Assembly: GCF_002270355.1 (NCBI RefSeq)
Contig: NZ_NJFZ01000013.1
Span: 1-64,000 of the forward strand
Direction: 5' to 3'
DNA length: 64,000 bases
DNA from: Flectobacillus sp. BAB-3569
Lineage (GTDB): Bacteria > Bacteroidota > Bacteroidia > Cytophagales > Spirosomataceae
Within the stretch, counting starts at the first letter, position 1. Each line of letters starts with the position of its first letter. Shown piece after piece: positions 35,053-43,399 of this stretch. Both the position numbers and the translations under genes were made by a program. The notes beneath the pieces were generated by a model. It was not told the DNA's origin, searched no databases, and saw nothing but the letters and a program-made list of their open reading frames with translations.

Positions 35053-35816
35053 AATTGTAGGAGTTTTTCGAGATTATTTCTTGTGCCACGAGTAACGATT
35101 GGCTCAACTCCTTTGTCTTCCAACATCTCAATCACAGCTTCCATTTCGTGCATTCTACGCAAAGCGTGCGTGCGACTTCCTTCCACGAATCGGTCGATAA
35201 GTTCGTCATTGCCACCAATCAGCGAACTAATTTGTCCTCGGATATAGTCTTCCATACCAAAGGCTTCACCAGCTTCCACAGCTTCGCAGATAACCGCCGC
35301 TATGCCTTTGTAGACAATGGAGCGAAGCAATTTTCGAGTTGCAGCATCTCCAATGATACTATTTTCAACTAAAGAAATATTTAGAGCCAAAGGCTTTACA
35401 AATTCCAAAAACTCCGAAGCATATTCTCCCGCAGCTAGAAAAGGCGTTAAAATGCCTTTGGGAGGAACAGGCGCCATAATTGCCAAATCGATAACTTTGA
35501 TTTGAGTTGGTGCTAGAATTTTGGCAATAGCCATTTTTTTCTGTGGACCAGAAGTATTCATTTCACAAAAAAACTGATCTGGTTTTGCCACAGATGCTAT
35601 TTCTTGAGCAATTTCTAAAGACGCAGATGATAAATTAACACTAAATATCACATCCGCATAGCTCACCGCTTCTGGATTACTCGAAACTAATTGAACATTT
35701 GGATGTAATTTATATGTTGGATTCGGGTCGTATCCCCAAATTTGATGTCCTTTTTCTGCTAAATCATTGGCAAAGCGAGAGCCAGCTTCGCCTAAACCTA
35801 ATATGGCTATTTTCAT
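35049..35816 (-). CDS. NAD(P)-dependent oxidoreductase with DUF1932 C-terminus
   Basis: 255 residues. An N-terminal Rossmann domain of the 6-phosphogluconate/beta-hydroxyacid dehydrogenase type begins IAILGLGEAGSRFANDLAEKGHQIWGYDP, with the Gly-rich loop at 6-11. The substrate-proximal FCEMNTSGPQKK segment replaces the usual DxSTxxP. The C-terminal helical part with AATRKLLRSIVYKGIAAVICEAVEAGEAFGMED contains the expected catalytic-Lys helix (DUF1932). Such proteins recur in aromatic meta-cleavage clusters. Oxidation of a hydroxy- or semialdehyde intermediate is plausible, but the substrate is unknown. Overlaps the GalD-like gene, so co-translated. Confidence 0.75.
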   Translation of the reverse strand: MKIAILGLGEAGSRFANDLAEKGHQIWGYDPNPTYKLHPNVQLVSSNPEAVSYADVIFSVNLSSASLEIAQEIASVAKPDQFFCEMNTSGPQKKMAIAKILAPTQIKVIDLAIMAPVPPKGILTPFLAAGEYASEFLEFVKPLALNISLVENSIIGDAATRKLLRSIVYKGIAAVICEAVEAGEAFGMEDYIRGQISSLIGGNDELIDRFVEGSRTHALRRMHEMEAVIEMLEDKGVEPIVTRGTRNNLEKLLQL

Positions 35817-35848
35817 GACATTCTTAATTTAAAACTTCAAAATATGCC

Positions 35849-35872
35849 TTTGTTGGAATTATTTCCAACAAA
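35849..35872 (-). terminator. Hairpin TTTGTTGGAA/TTCCAACAAA after the dehydrogenase promoter region
   Basis: A perfect 10-bp stem with a 4-base loop in the 148-base gap between the GalC-like gene and the dehydrogenase gene. With the second hairpin at 35937-35958 it separates the operon into two parts; it could reduce read-through. Confidence 0.4.
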
Positions 35873-35936
35873 CTTGGGTAAGCAACAAAGCACCTATCTT
35901 GTATTCTTCCAGCTTGGCTAGTTGCTGACACGTATC

Positions 35937-35958
35937 TCGTTGGAAACAACTCCAACGA
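35937..35958 (-). terminator. Hairpin TCGTTGGA/TCCAACGA directly after the GalC-like gene
   Basis: An 8-bp perfect stem ending 6 bases from the GalC-like stop codon. It shares the GTTGGA core with the neighbouring hairpin; no strong T-tract. Confidence 0.4.
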
Positions 35959-35964
35959 TGGCAT

Positions 35965-36582
35965 CTAATATCCAAACTTCTCATCCCAACCATAAATCTG
36001 CAAAGATGTTTTGCCTTGTCGAAGTTGTTCACGCACTCTTTCTTCCTTGGCTTCTCTGGCGATAGCTTTTTCAATAGTTTCTTCAATTTTTTCTTGAGGA
36101 ATAATCACAACGCCATCTCTATCTCCAACGACAATATCTCCTGAATTGATAAGAATATTGCCTATCATAATAGGCTCATTGAGCGTACCATCACCATAAT
36201 TAGAAGTTCCATGAATACATAAGCCACGACTAAACACTGGAAAACCCATAGCCTCAATATCGTCGGCATCGCGTACACATCCATCGATTACCAAACCATT
36301 GACTCCTTTAGTTTTAGCTCCTAAACTCATGAGATCACCCCAATAACCAGCTTCATAAAATCCTGAACAATTGGCAATTAGCACATCGCCAGCTTTTGCA
36401 TAGGCATAGGCACGATGCAAAAGCATATTGTCGCGAGGCATAGTTTGAACGGTGAACGCAGGTCCGCAGACTTTCATATTTTTCGCAATCGGCTTGATAG
36501 CAGAAGGTAAATTTCCTTTTTTGCCCAAGGCTTCATGCAAGGTAGCAGCCGAAAATTTGGCAAGTTCTTGTATTAAATCCAT
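35965..36582 (-). CDS. 4-carboxy-4-hydroxy-2-oxoadipate aldolase-like protein (GalC/LigK, RraA fold)
   Basis: 205 residues of the RraA/class II pyruvate aldolase family. GDVLIANCSGFYEAGYWGDLMSLGAKTKGVNGLVIDGCVRDADDI contains the catalytic Arg-Asp pair in the CVRDADD segment and the metal site. The C-terminal GDIVVGDRDGVVIIPQEKIEE is the family hallmark. In the gallate and protocatechuate 4,5 pathways this enzyme splits CHA to pyruvate and oxaloacetate. It is encoded 3 bases after the GalB-like gene. RraA proper is shorter and lies in other contexts, so the aldolase role is favoured. Confidence 0.85.
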   Translation of the reverse strand: MDLIQELAKFSAATLHEALGKKGNLPSAIKPIAKNMKVCGPAFTVQTMPRDNMLLHRAYAYAKAGDVLIANCSGFYEAGYWGDLMSLGAKTKGVNGLVIDGCVRDADDIEAMGFPVFSRGLCIHGTSNYGDGTLNEPIMIGNILINSGDIVVGDRDGVVIIPQEKIEETIEKAIAREAKEERVREQLRQGKTSLQIYGWDEKFGY

Positions 36583-36585
36583 AAC

Positions 36586-37305
36586 TTAAAAAATGGTGTT
36601 TGTGACTCTTGGTACTTGACTTTGATGCGCTTCGGCAAATTGAACATTCTTTTGTCCAGAAATTCTTCTTGCATGATTTCCACGACGTGATGCTAGTTCG
36701 GCGTAGTAATCTCTGAGGTATTTTTGAGCCCCCATGCAGTCCATTGCTGCCATTTTTTTACCCATCACCGATGTAATATCAATAAAAGTATCTGGCAAAA
36801 AGCCACAAAGTTCTGGCTGATGTGGCTCAAAAGAATACCAAGCTGGCGGGTCGATATTCTTAAATGCACTTGGTACACCTGCTCCGCAAGACAACAATCG
36901 AGCACGCTGCGTAGCTTGAAATGCTAAGGGATGATCTGGATTGAAAGGGTCTTTTTCTGAATGGGCTAGGATAACAGTCGGCTCAAAATCACCGATAATA
37001 TGGGTTAATTGGGTAATTCTTTCATCTGAAATCAACATTGGATAATCGCCCCAATCTAAGAATTGAATGGGTGTTCCTAAAATATCCGCTGCTTTTTGAG
37101 CCTGTTCATGACGAATTTCTTTTACATTATCGACACTTCGTTTTGGGTTTTCTTTCCACAATTCACCCGATTCGCCTCTTTCGCCGTATGACATACAAAC
37201 AACGAGGGTTTCGGCACCTTCTTCAATGGCTTTGGCGATAGTGCCTGCTGAGCGCCAAACGAAATCCGCCGAATGAGCTCCTATGACTAATAATTTCTTG
37301 TTCAT
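36586..37305 (-). CDS. 4-oxalomesaconate hydratase-like protein (GalB, PIG-L family)
   Basis: 239 residues with the PIG-L/LmbE fold. The zinc motif appears as VIGAHSADFVWRSAG (His11, Asp14) instead of the deacetylase AHPDD; HSADFVWR is the form I recall for GalB-type hydratases. HSEKDPFNPDHP supplies the third zinc ligand region, and the C-terminal half keeps CGAGVPSAFKN and EPHQPELCGFLPDTFID. GalB adds water to enol 4-oxalomesaconate to give CHA. Immediate linkage to GalC- and GalD-like genes strongly supports this over a sugar deacetylase. Confidence 0.85.
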   Translation of the reverse strand: MNKKLLVIGAHSADFVWRSAGTIAKAIEEGAETLVVCMSYGERGESGELWKENPKRSVDNVKEIRHEQAQKAADILGTPIQFLDWGDYPMLISDERITQLTHIIGDFEPTVILAHSEKDPFNPDHPLAFQATQRARLLSCGAGVPSAFKNIDPPAWYSFEPHQPELCGFLPDTFIDITSVMGKKMAAMDCMGAQKYLRDYYAELASRRGNHARRISGQKNVQFAEAHQSQVPRVTNTIF

Positions 37306-37379
37306 GATAATAATTGGTGGTTTGAAGAGACTTTATTTTAATAAAAAACTCAGCACTCAAAATTCAACATTCAAAACTC

Positions 37380-38333
37380 CTACAGGTCTTCTGGCATGGG
37401 TGTACCTCTTGTATGAAAGCTATCGACGGTTTTGAGACCCCAAGCTTGCCCTTTCGAACGTTCCTCTCGATTCCAGACAACAGTCTCATAATCAGGGTCT
37501 AAAATGAGTCTTGCTGTAGGATTAGCTATTTCGATTCTATTACCTCCTGGTTCGTACACATATAAGAAAAATGTTTGCTGAATAGCGTGTTTATGTGGAC
37601 CCGTTTCAATAAAAATACCATTTTCTAAAGCTATATCTGCTGCCAAAAGAACCTCTTCACGGCTGTTTACAGCGTAAGTCAAATGATGAAAACGGCCCGA
37701 TAAGCCCGACTGATCCTCGGTAATGGCAAGGTCATAGGATTTGGAATTTACCGAAACCCAAACACCCTTAGGTTTTTCATCAAAAACAATGGTTTCGGTC
37801 ATGCGACCGCCTAAAACCTTGAACTGGAAATCACTAAAAGCTACAATATCTTTGGCTAGTAAATTGAGGTGATCTATTCGCCTTACATTCATACCTCTTC
37901 CAGGGAATTTACTAGCAGTATTCTTAAGGGCTGATTTGTGTTGCTCGTCAGGTTGGTATTTACGGGTGTCAAAATAAATTTCTGCCATATGTCCATCGGG
38001 ATAGCGGAACATAAAAGTATCGCCATAGCCACATTCGCCCTCGTGCCAGCGAATACCCAGATTTGCTTGCTGTATTGCTTTTACGCGTCTATCGAGAGCC
38101 GATTGACTGCGAGCACGCCAAGCAAAATGCCCAATACCTGCATGACGATGCGCTCGAAGCTTGAGGGTATAATGCTCATAATCGTCATACGCACGCAAAT
38201 AGGCGCAATCTTCATGGGTTTCGACAAGCATCATTCCAAGGATTTCCGTGAAAAATCTGATACTCTCATCGAGCTTTGGTGTAAGTAATTCGACATGAGC
38301 CAAATGTGCCAATTCCCAAGTAATATCTTCCAT
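37380..38333 (-). CDS. VOC-type extradiol ring-cleavage dioxygenase (catechol 2,3-dioxygenase family)
   Basis: 317 residues with two vicinal-oxygen-chelate modules (about 8-125 and 160-275). The C-terminal module keeps all three Fe(II) ligands of type I extradiol enzymes: His in RRIDHLNLL, His in RFHHLTYAV, Glu in GNRIEIANP. The tail ETVVWNREERSKGQAWG resembles the lid of homoprotocatechuate 2,3-dioxygenase. As first gene of an operon with GalB/C/D-like enzymes it is the likely ring-opening enzyme, although classical gallate and protocatechuate 4,5-dioxygenases are of the unrelated LigB fold. Substrate therefore uncertain: gallate, a methylgallate or another trihydroxybenzoate. Confidence 0.88.
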   Translation of the reverse strand: MEDITWELAHLAHVELLTPKLDESIRFFTEILGMMLVETHEDCAYLRAYDDYEHYTLKLRAHRHAGIGHFAWRARSQSALDRRVKAIQQANLGIRWHEGECGYGDTFMFRYPDGHMAEIYFDTRKYQPDEQHKSALKNTASKFPGRGMNVRRIDHLNLLAKDIVAFSDFQFKVLGGRMTETIVFDEKPKGVWVSVNSKSYDLAITEDQSGLSGRFHHLTYAVNSREEVLLAADIALENGIFIETGPHKHAIQQTFFLYVYEPGGNRIEIANPTARLILDPDYETVVWNREERSKGQAWGLKTVDSFHTRGTPMPEDL

Positions 38334-38434
38334 AACGAGTAGTTTTGTGTTGTTTAAAACGTATTACAAAATTAGGCTCATGCGAAGGTTTTATTAGGAG
38401 ACTTTTTGTACTTTTAAGGATAAAATTCGAACAT

Positions 38435-39319
38435 ATGTCAATGGATTTACTCAAAGAAATTACCAATTTTGATGGACTTTATGGGGATGAAAATGGCAAA
38501 TATTCCTCTGAATATTTGTTTTTAGAACCTATCTCAACCAGAAGTAAAGAATTTGATTGGCAAATCAAACCACATATACATTTAAAACTTTTCCAAGTTT
38601 TTGTAGTAAAAAAGGGATCACTTCGCTTTACAGATGCTATTTCTGAATACGAATTAAATGCACCTTGTTTGATGGTGATTCCTGCCATGGCATTACATGG
38701 ACTGGTGTATCATCCAGATATAGAAGGGAGTATTTTGACTTTGTCGGAAAAAATTATTGAAGATATTTTTGAAACATCACACCGTATTTGGCAGACCTTC
38801 GAAAAAGTAAGAATTATACAGTCATTTGATGAAAATGGTACTTTCGAAAAAATGCTTTATCAATTAGCATTGGCAGAGTACGAATTATTTAGTGAAAATC
38901 CAGAAAGAATGATGATGATTAAAGCTTGTTTGACCCAGTTTTTCTTGCATATTCATCGATTGGCTACACAAGACGCTGACCTTTCTGGAGATTCCTTACA
39001 AATGGCTTATTTTAGAAAGTTTTTACAAAATATCAAAAAGTCTTCGCACCAAAAAAGTATCCCTGATTTTGCGGAAGACTTAAACATTTCTGCCGTTCAT
39101 TTGAATCGAATTTGTAAAGCTATCGCAGGCAAATCAGCCATAGAGTTGGTGCACCAACATTTGATTCAAGAAGCCCAAAAGTATTTGTTACATACGTCTT
39201 ATTCTATTTCGGAAATTGCCTATTTACTGGAATTTGAGTACCCAAATTATTTTGCCAAACTCTTCAAAAAGCATATTGGTTTATCTCCCGCCGAATATCG
39301 ACAAGTGGATAGGAGGTAG
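38435..39319 (+). CDS. AraC family regulator, PobR/PcaR-like type
   Basis: 294 residues from ATG at 38435; this start aligns with the paralogue at 48885 (ITNFDGLYGDENG versus INYSGLYGDAQRR). The open frame upstream from 38345 has no other sign of coding. An N-terminal cupin (about 25-110, WQIKPHIHLKLFQVFVVKKGSLRF, CLMVIPAMALHGLVY) should bind an aromatic effector. The C-terminal double helix-turn-helix (IPDFAEDLNISAVHLNRICKAIAGKSAIELV and YSISEIAYLLEFEYPNYFAKLFKKHIGLSPAEYR) binds DNA. Divergent from the VOC dioxygenase operon across 101 bases, which it probably activates. Confidence 0.9.
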   Translation: MSMDLLKEITNFDGLYGDENGKYSSEYLFLEPISTRSKEFDWQIKPHIHLKLFQVFVVKKGSLRFTDAISEYELNAPCLMVIPAMALHGLVYHPDIEGSILTLSEKIIEDIFETSHRIWQTFEKVRIIQSFDENGTFEKMLYQLALAEYELFSENPERMMMIKACLTQFFLHIHRLATQDADLSGDSLQMAYFRKFLQNIKKSSHQKSIPDFAEDLNISAVHLNRICKAIAGKSAIELVHQHLIQEAQKYLLHTSYSISEIAYLLEFEYPNYFAKLFKKHIGLSPAEYRQVDRR

Positions 39320-39370
39320 ATGTTTTCATGAATTTTATGTATTTTAGGTGCAGTAACTTCCTGATATTCT

Positions 39371-40194
39371 ATGTTTTATCAAGTATTTTCTCCCCAACCA
39401 GCTTTGCGAGAATTTGTGAATAATATCATGATTTTTCGGCTTGATATGCCTGCCATAGGTAAAAATCCTACGGTGGTACTGCCTCCATTGGGGGAGCAAT
39501 GCCTCTACTTTTATCCGCTAGAATCCCCTATGAGTGAGTATCTGGACAAGGAGAAAATGATTAAACTATCACCGAGTATTTTGGTTGGGCCACAGGTGAA
39601 TCGAGTTAAGTTGACGATGCCTTTTCATAGTTATACCGTCAAAGTCGGATTTCAACCTGGAGGGTTATACAGAATTTTAGGTATTCCGATGAATGAAATG
39701 GTGATGGACGAATCGTTGGATAGTGTTTATTTTCTAGATAAAGAAATCCAATTTATCAATGAGCAACTTTGTGAGTTATCGAACCCAACTGATATTTTAC
39801 AACTGGTCGAAGGGTTTCTACTCAAAAAAGCCCAGCAACTTAGACCAGTTTTGCCTGTAGATAAGGTACTTTCGCTAGTTCATCAAAAAGGAGGTTTGAT
39901 GAAAGTTGAAGATATTGCTGAAAATGCCTGTGTTAGTACTCGCCAGTTAGAGCGGTTATTCCAACAAAGAATTGGTTTGCAACCTCGTTTTTTACTCGAA
40001 TTACTCGTTTTGCCAAAGCTTGGCGTATAAAAGAAAGCAATCCTCAAATCAAGTGGACTACTATTGCATACGATTGTGGTTATTTTGACCAAATGCACTT
40101 AATTCGGGATTTTAAGACATTTTGTGGTAGTTCTCCTTCGGTGATGGAAGATGAAATTAAAGCCTCTTCCTTTACTTTGGGAGGTCAGTTGTAG
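39371..40194 (+). pseudogene. AraC family regulator, frameshifted in the DNA-binding domain
   Basis: The first frame (39371-40030) holds an N-terminal domain of the DUF6597 type (FSPQPALREFVNNIMIF, SPSILVGPQVNRVKL, VKVGFQPGGLYRILGIP) and the first helix-turn-helix (KVEDIAENACVSTRQLERLFQQRIGLQP). One extra base in the six-T run at 39988-39993 restores the canonical continuation FTRITRFAKAWRIK, TTIAYDCGYFDQMHLIRDFKTFCGSSPS to a stop at 40192-40194. So about 274 residues in all. Target unknown; its direction and position suggest the next gene (40276) or itself. Confidence 0.85.
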
Positions 40195-40275
40195 AGCTAA
40201 ACATGTCGCATTGATACTATTTTAGCCGATTGCTCCTAGATAATTTTGTCACTATAAAACTTAAACATTATAGTT

Positions 40276-40782
40276 ATGAAATATCTACTTTTTATCTTGG
40301 CAACATGGGGATTTTCAACATTTACTTGTCTGGCACAAAATCAAGAACAAGACAAAGCGGTTATTGAAGGACAGATAGATTTATTTTTTAAAGATTGGGA
40401 AAACCACAACTTCGAGAATATGGTCAATTATGCTACCGAAGATTCGGATTGGGTCAATGTAGTAGGTATGTGGTGGAAAAATCGGAAGGAGGTGATTTAT
40501 GCGCATAATGTCTTTCACAAGGTTATGTTCAAAAATACTAAACTCACCAAAACATCTGTTCATACTAGATTCATTACCAAGGATGTAGCGGTAGTTCGAT
40601 TGTATTGGCACATGGGAGAATATACAACGCCAAGTGGCAATCATCATGACGAAGCTGAAAATATTGCGATGATGGTATTTGTAAAAAAAGCAGAAAAATG
40701 GCTTTTGACGGCTACTGAAAATTTGGTCATAGAAGAAGCTGCACAGAAAAGTAATCCCGTCAATCGAATGTCCAAAGAATAA
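40276..40782 (+). CDS. Exported SnoaL-like/DUF4440 protein
   Basis: 168 residues with a signal peptide (about 1-20, TCLAQ) and one NTF2-like cone: IEGQIDLFFKDWENHNFENMVNYATEDSDWVNVVGMWWKNRKEVIYAH, later FITKDVAVVRLYW and MMVFVKKAEKWLLTATEN. Members of this SgcJ/DUF4440 group bind small hydrophobic ligands or act as cyclases or isomerases; no catalytic set is recognisable. It lies between the regulators and the pca operon and is closed by the hairpin at 40797-40832. Confidence 0.8.
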   Translation: MKYLLFILATWGFSTFTCLAQNQEQDKAVIEGQIDLFFKDWENHNFENMVNYATEDSDWVNVVGMWWKNRKEVIYAHNVFHKVMFKNTKLTKTSVHTRFITKDVAVVRLYWHMGEYTTPSGNHHDEAENIAMMVFVKKAEKWLLTATENLVIEEAAQKSNPVNRMSKE

Positions 40783-40796
40783 TTGACTGATAAAAA

Positions 40797-40832
40797 TCTA
40801 CTAGCTAGCAAGTCTATTTGCTAGCTAGTAGA
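40797..40832. terminator. Bidirectional 15-bp hairpin terminator
   Basis: TCTACTAGCTAGCAA (40797-40811) and TTGCTAGCTAGTAGA (40818-40832) are exact complements with a six-base loop, placed between the convergent DUF4440 and pcaB genes. Confidence 0.75.
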
Positions 40833-40848
40833 ATACTAAAAATCTGAT

Positions 40849-42168
40849 CTATTGAATGAAATGAGCAGCCATTTCATGTGCAAAACCAATAGAATTTTCT
40901 GGAGAAAATAACTCCTGAATATGTGCTTCTGAAAGAAATGACCTGATTTTGGCATTTTCTAAAGCTAATTCTTTCAAATGTTTTCCTTTAGCCGTCGCTT
41001 CCTGACAGAGTTCTTCTACCATTTCATGAGCTTCACTTTTACCTAAAGTTTCAGCCAAAGCAAAAGAGAGATTTTCGGCATAAATCAATCCTTGCGTTAT
41101 TTCTAAATTTTCTAACATTTTGTCAGAATTGACTTCTAATCCATTGCTCAAGATGCTCATTTGTCGCACACTTCCAGCGGTCAATTGTACCACTTGTGCC
41201 AGTGTTTCCCATTCGGCATGCCATGTGCCAGTCGCTCGCTCGTGGTCTTGTATTTGAGCACTCAGCAGTGTTGAAATCAAATTAGGAACACGCTGTGCAT
41301 TGGCTAAAATAGCAATAGAAGAAACAGGGTTGCGCTTATGTGGCATCGTCGACGAGCCGCCTTTTCCTTTGCCTGCTGGCTCAAATACTTCGGCTATTTC
41401 AGTTTGCATCAATAGACTAATATCTTTGGCGATTTTTCCTAAACTCCCCGAAAGCATACCAAGTGTTGTGGCTATTTCTACCACAAAATCCCGCTGCGTA
41501 TGCCATGAAATGGGATGGTATTCGAGCCCCATATTGGTTGCCATACGCTGTGCAATGGCTAACCCTTTTTGAGGCATACTAGCTAAAGTTCCGACTGCAC
41601 CACCCAATTGAAGATAGTATTTCAAAGACTCCAATCGCTGTTTTGCTCTTTGAAGACTATCTATCCAAATGGCTACTTTATAATCAAAACTAATAGGGCG
41701 AGCTTGTTGCATAAAAGAGCGACCTATCAAAAAAGTATCTTGATGTGCTAAGGCCAAAACCCTTAATTGCTCTATACTTTGGGTCAACAAAGGAAGCATC
41801 AAATGAATGGCGTCTTTGCACTGCAACATCATGGCAGTATCAATCACATCTTGACTGGTAGCACCAAAATGGACGAACTTTGATGCATCTGCGCTTTCTG
41901 CTTTGACGACTGATGTTAACTGTTTGACCAAAGGAATAGCGATATTTCCACCCAGACCTACCTGTGCCTTTAGTTGAGGAATATCTATTTTATCAACCTT
42001 ACAACAATGCGCTATAACTTCAGCAAACTGACTAGGAATAAACGTACATTCTGCTTGAGATTTTGCTAAATGAGCCTCAAAATCAAGGAGATACTGAATG
42101 CTTTTTTCAGCAGTATATAGTTCACTTATTCTTTTGTCGTAAAATAAGGTTTGAAATAAATCATTCAT
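40849..42168 (-). CDS. pcaB: 3-carboxy-cis,cis-muconate cycloisomerase
   Basis: 439 residues of the fumarase/adenylosuccinate lyase superfamily. It has the family signature GGSSTMPHKRNPV in the centre and the first conserved region VHFGATSQDVIDTAMML. PcaB turns 3-carboxymuconate, the product of PcaHG, into 4-carboxymuconolactone. The C-terminal CMLE-specific part (NSIGFAHEMAAHFIQ) and the pca context separate it from adenylosuccinate lyase. It is the last gene of the pcaIJ-pcaF-pcaB run (22-base gap to pcaF). Confidence 0.92.
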   Translation of the reverse strand: MNDLFQTLFYDKRISELYTAEKSIQYLLDFEAHLAKSQAECTFIPSQFAEVIAHCCKVDKIDIPQLKAQVGLGGNIAIPLVKQLTSVVKAESADASKFVHFGATSQDVIDTAMMLQCKDAIHLMLPLLTQSIEQLRVLALAHQDTFLIGRSFMQQARPISFDYKVAIWIDSLQRAKQRLESLKYYLQLGGAVGTLASMPQKGLAIAQRMATNMGLEYHPISWHTQRDFVVEIATTLGMLSGSLGKIAKDISLLMQTEIAEVFEPAGKGKGGSSTMPHKRNPVSSIAILANAQRVPNLISTLLSAQIQDHERATGTWHAEWETLAQVVQLTAGSVRQMSILSNGLEVNSDKMLENLEITQGLIYAENLSFALAETLGKSEAHEMVEELCQEATAKGKHLKELALENAKIRSFLSEAHIQELFSPENSIGFAHEMAAHFIQ

Positions 42169-42190
42169 GAGCGATTGATTTTAGCGACGA

Positions 42191-43399
42191 TTATACTTTT
42201 TCAATAATGACAGCATATCCTTGACCAACACCCACACACATGGTACAAAGGGCGTAACGTTTGTTTTGCTTATGTAATTCAAGGCTAGCCGTTTGAATTA
42301 ATCGAGTGCCAGACATGCCGAGTGGATGCCCCAAGGCAATTGCACCACCATTAGGATTGACTCTAGGGTCGTCGTCTGACAAACCTAATGCTCTGGTACA
42401 AGCCAAAGATTGAGCAGCAAATGCTTCGTTAAGCTCAATAATATCAATTTGGTCGATGCTTAATCCTGCTTTTTCTAAGGCTTTTTGGGTTGCTGGTACT
42501 GGACCAATCCCCATGATTCTGGGTTCAACGCCAACGACTGCCGAAGATACAACTTTTGCCAAAGGTTTTAAACCATATTTTGCTACTGCCTCTTCAGAAG
42601 CCAAATACATAGCAGCTGCACCATCGTTCAGACCAGAGGCATTGCCAGCCGTAACGCTACCACCTTCTTTTTTGAAGGCAGGTCGTAATTGTGCAAGTTT
42701 TTCCAAGGAAGTTTGAGGTTTGATAAACTCATCCTTTTCAAACGCAACAATTTCTCCCTTTTTAGGACTAATACTTACTGGAATAATCTCTTCCGCCAAT
42801 CGACCATTTGATTGCGCTTTTGCTGCTTTTTGTTGTGAGCGAAAAGCAAATAAATCTTGGTCTTCACGACTGATACCATATAGCTCGACCAGATTTTCGG
42901 CGGTAATTCCCATGACATCAGTGCCATACATTTTGTGCATCTGTGGATTAACAAACCGCCAACCAAAGCTCGAATCAAACATTTGGGCGTCATTTCCAAA
43001 AGGTTTTGATGTTTTGGAAATAACCCAAGGACCACGAGTCATGTGTTCCATACCCCCCGCAATCATAATTTCAGCATCCCCTGTTTGAATCGCACGACTA
43101 GCATTAATGACCGCCGACATTCCCGAAGCACATAGTCTATTGACTGTTTCGCCAGCGATGGTATAGGGTAATCCTGCCAAAAGTAATGCCATACGAGCGA
43201 CATTGCGATTGTCTTCTCCTGCTTGGTTGTGACACCCCAAAATCACATCGCCAATGCTTTCGACGGGGATTTGGGGGTTGCGAGCAACTAATTCTTTGAT
43301 GACCAGCGCCGCTAGGTCGTCGGCACGAACACTTGAAAGACTTCCGCCAAAACTTCCGATGGGAGTGCGTACGGCGTCAATGATATAGGCTGTTTTCAT
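42191..43399 (-). CDS. pcaF: Acetyl-CoA acetyltransferase/3-oxoadipyl-CoA thiolase
   Basis: 402 residues. Thiolase signatures: acylated Cys in [10 protein letters not shown], the histidine motif [19 protein letters not shown], the NEAFAAQ motif, and the C-terminal active Cys in [14 protein letters not shown]. It carries out the last step of the beta-ketoadipate pathway, splitting 3-oxoadipyl-CoA to succinyl-CoA and acetyl-CoA. Its start overlaps the stop of the CoA-transferase gene by 4 bases, so the two are translationally coupled. Specificity for oxoadipyl-CoA is inferred from context. Confidence 0.92.
   Translation of the reverse strand: MKTAYIIDAVRTPIGSFGGSLSSVRADDLAALVIKELVARNPQIPVESIGDVILGCHNQAGEDNRNVARMALLLAGLPYTIAGETVNRLCASGMSAVINASRAIQTGDAEIMIAGGMEHMTRGPWVISKTSKPFGNDAQMFDSSFGWRFVNPQMHKMYGTDVMGITAENLVELYGISREDQDLFAFRSQQKAAKAQSNGRLAEEIIPVSISPKKGEIVAFEKDEFIKPQTSLEKLAQLRPAFKKEGGSVTAGNASGLNDGAAAMYLASEEAVAKYGLKPLAKVVSSAVVGVEPRIMGIGPVPATQKALEKAGLSIDQIDIIELNEAFAAQSLACTRALGLSDDDPRVNPNGGAIALGHPLGMSGTRLIQTASLELHKQNKRYALCTMCVGVGQGYAVIIEKV

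Noticed and set aside
33977-37305. Propionate/methylcitrate role for the PrpF-like gene
   Set aside because: No prpB, prpC or acnD nearby, while GalB- and GalC-like genes are immediate neighbours.
42720-43088. 122-codon plus-strand frame
   Set aside because: Antisense shadow inside pcaF, whose thiolase motifs are complete on the minus strand.
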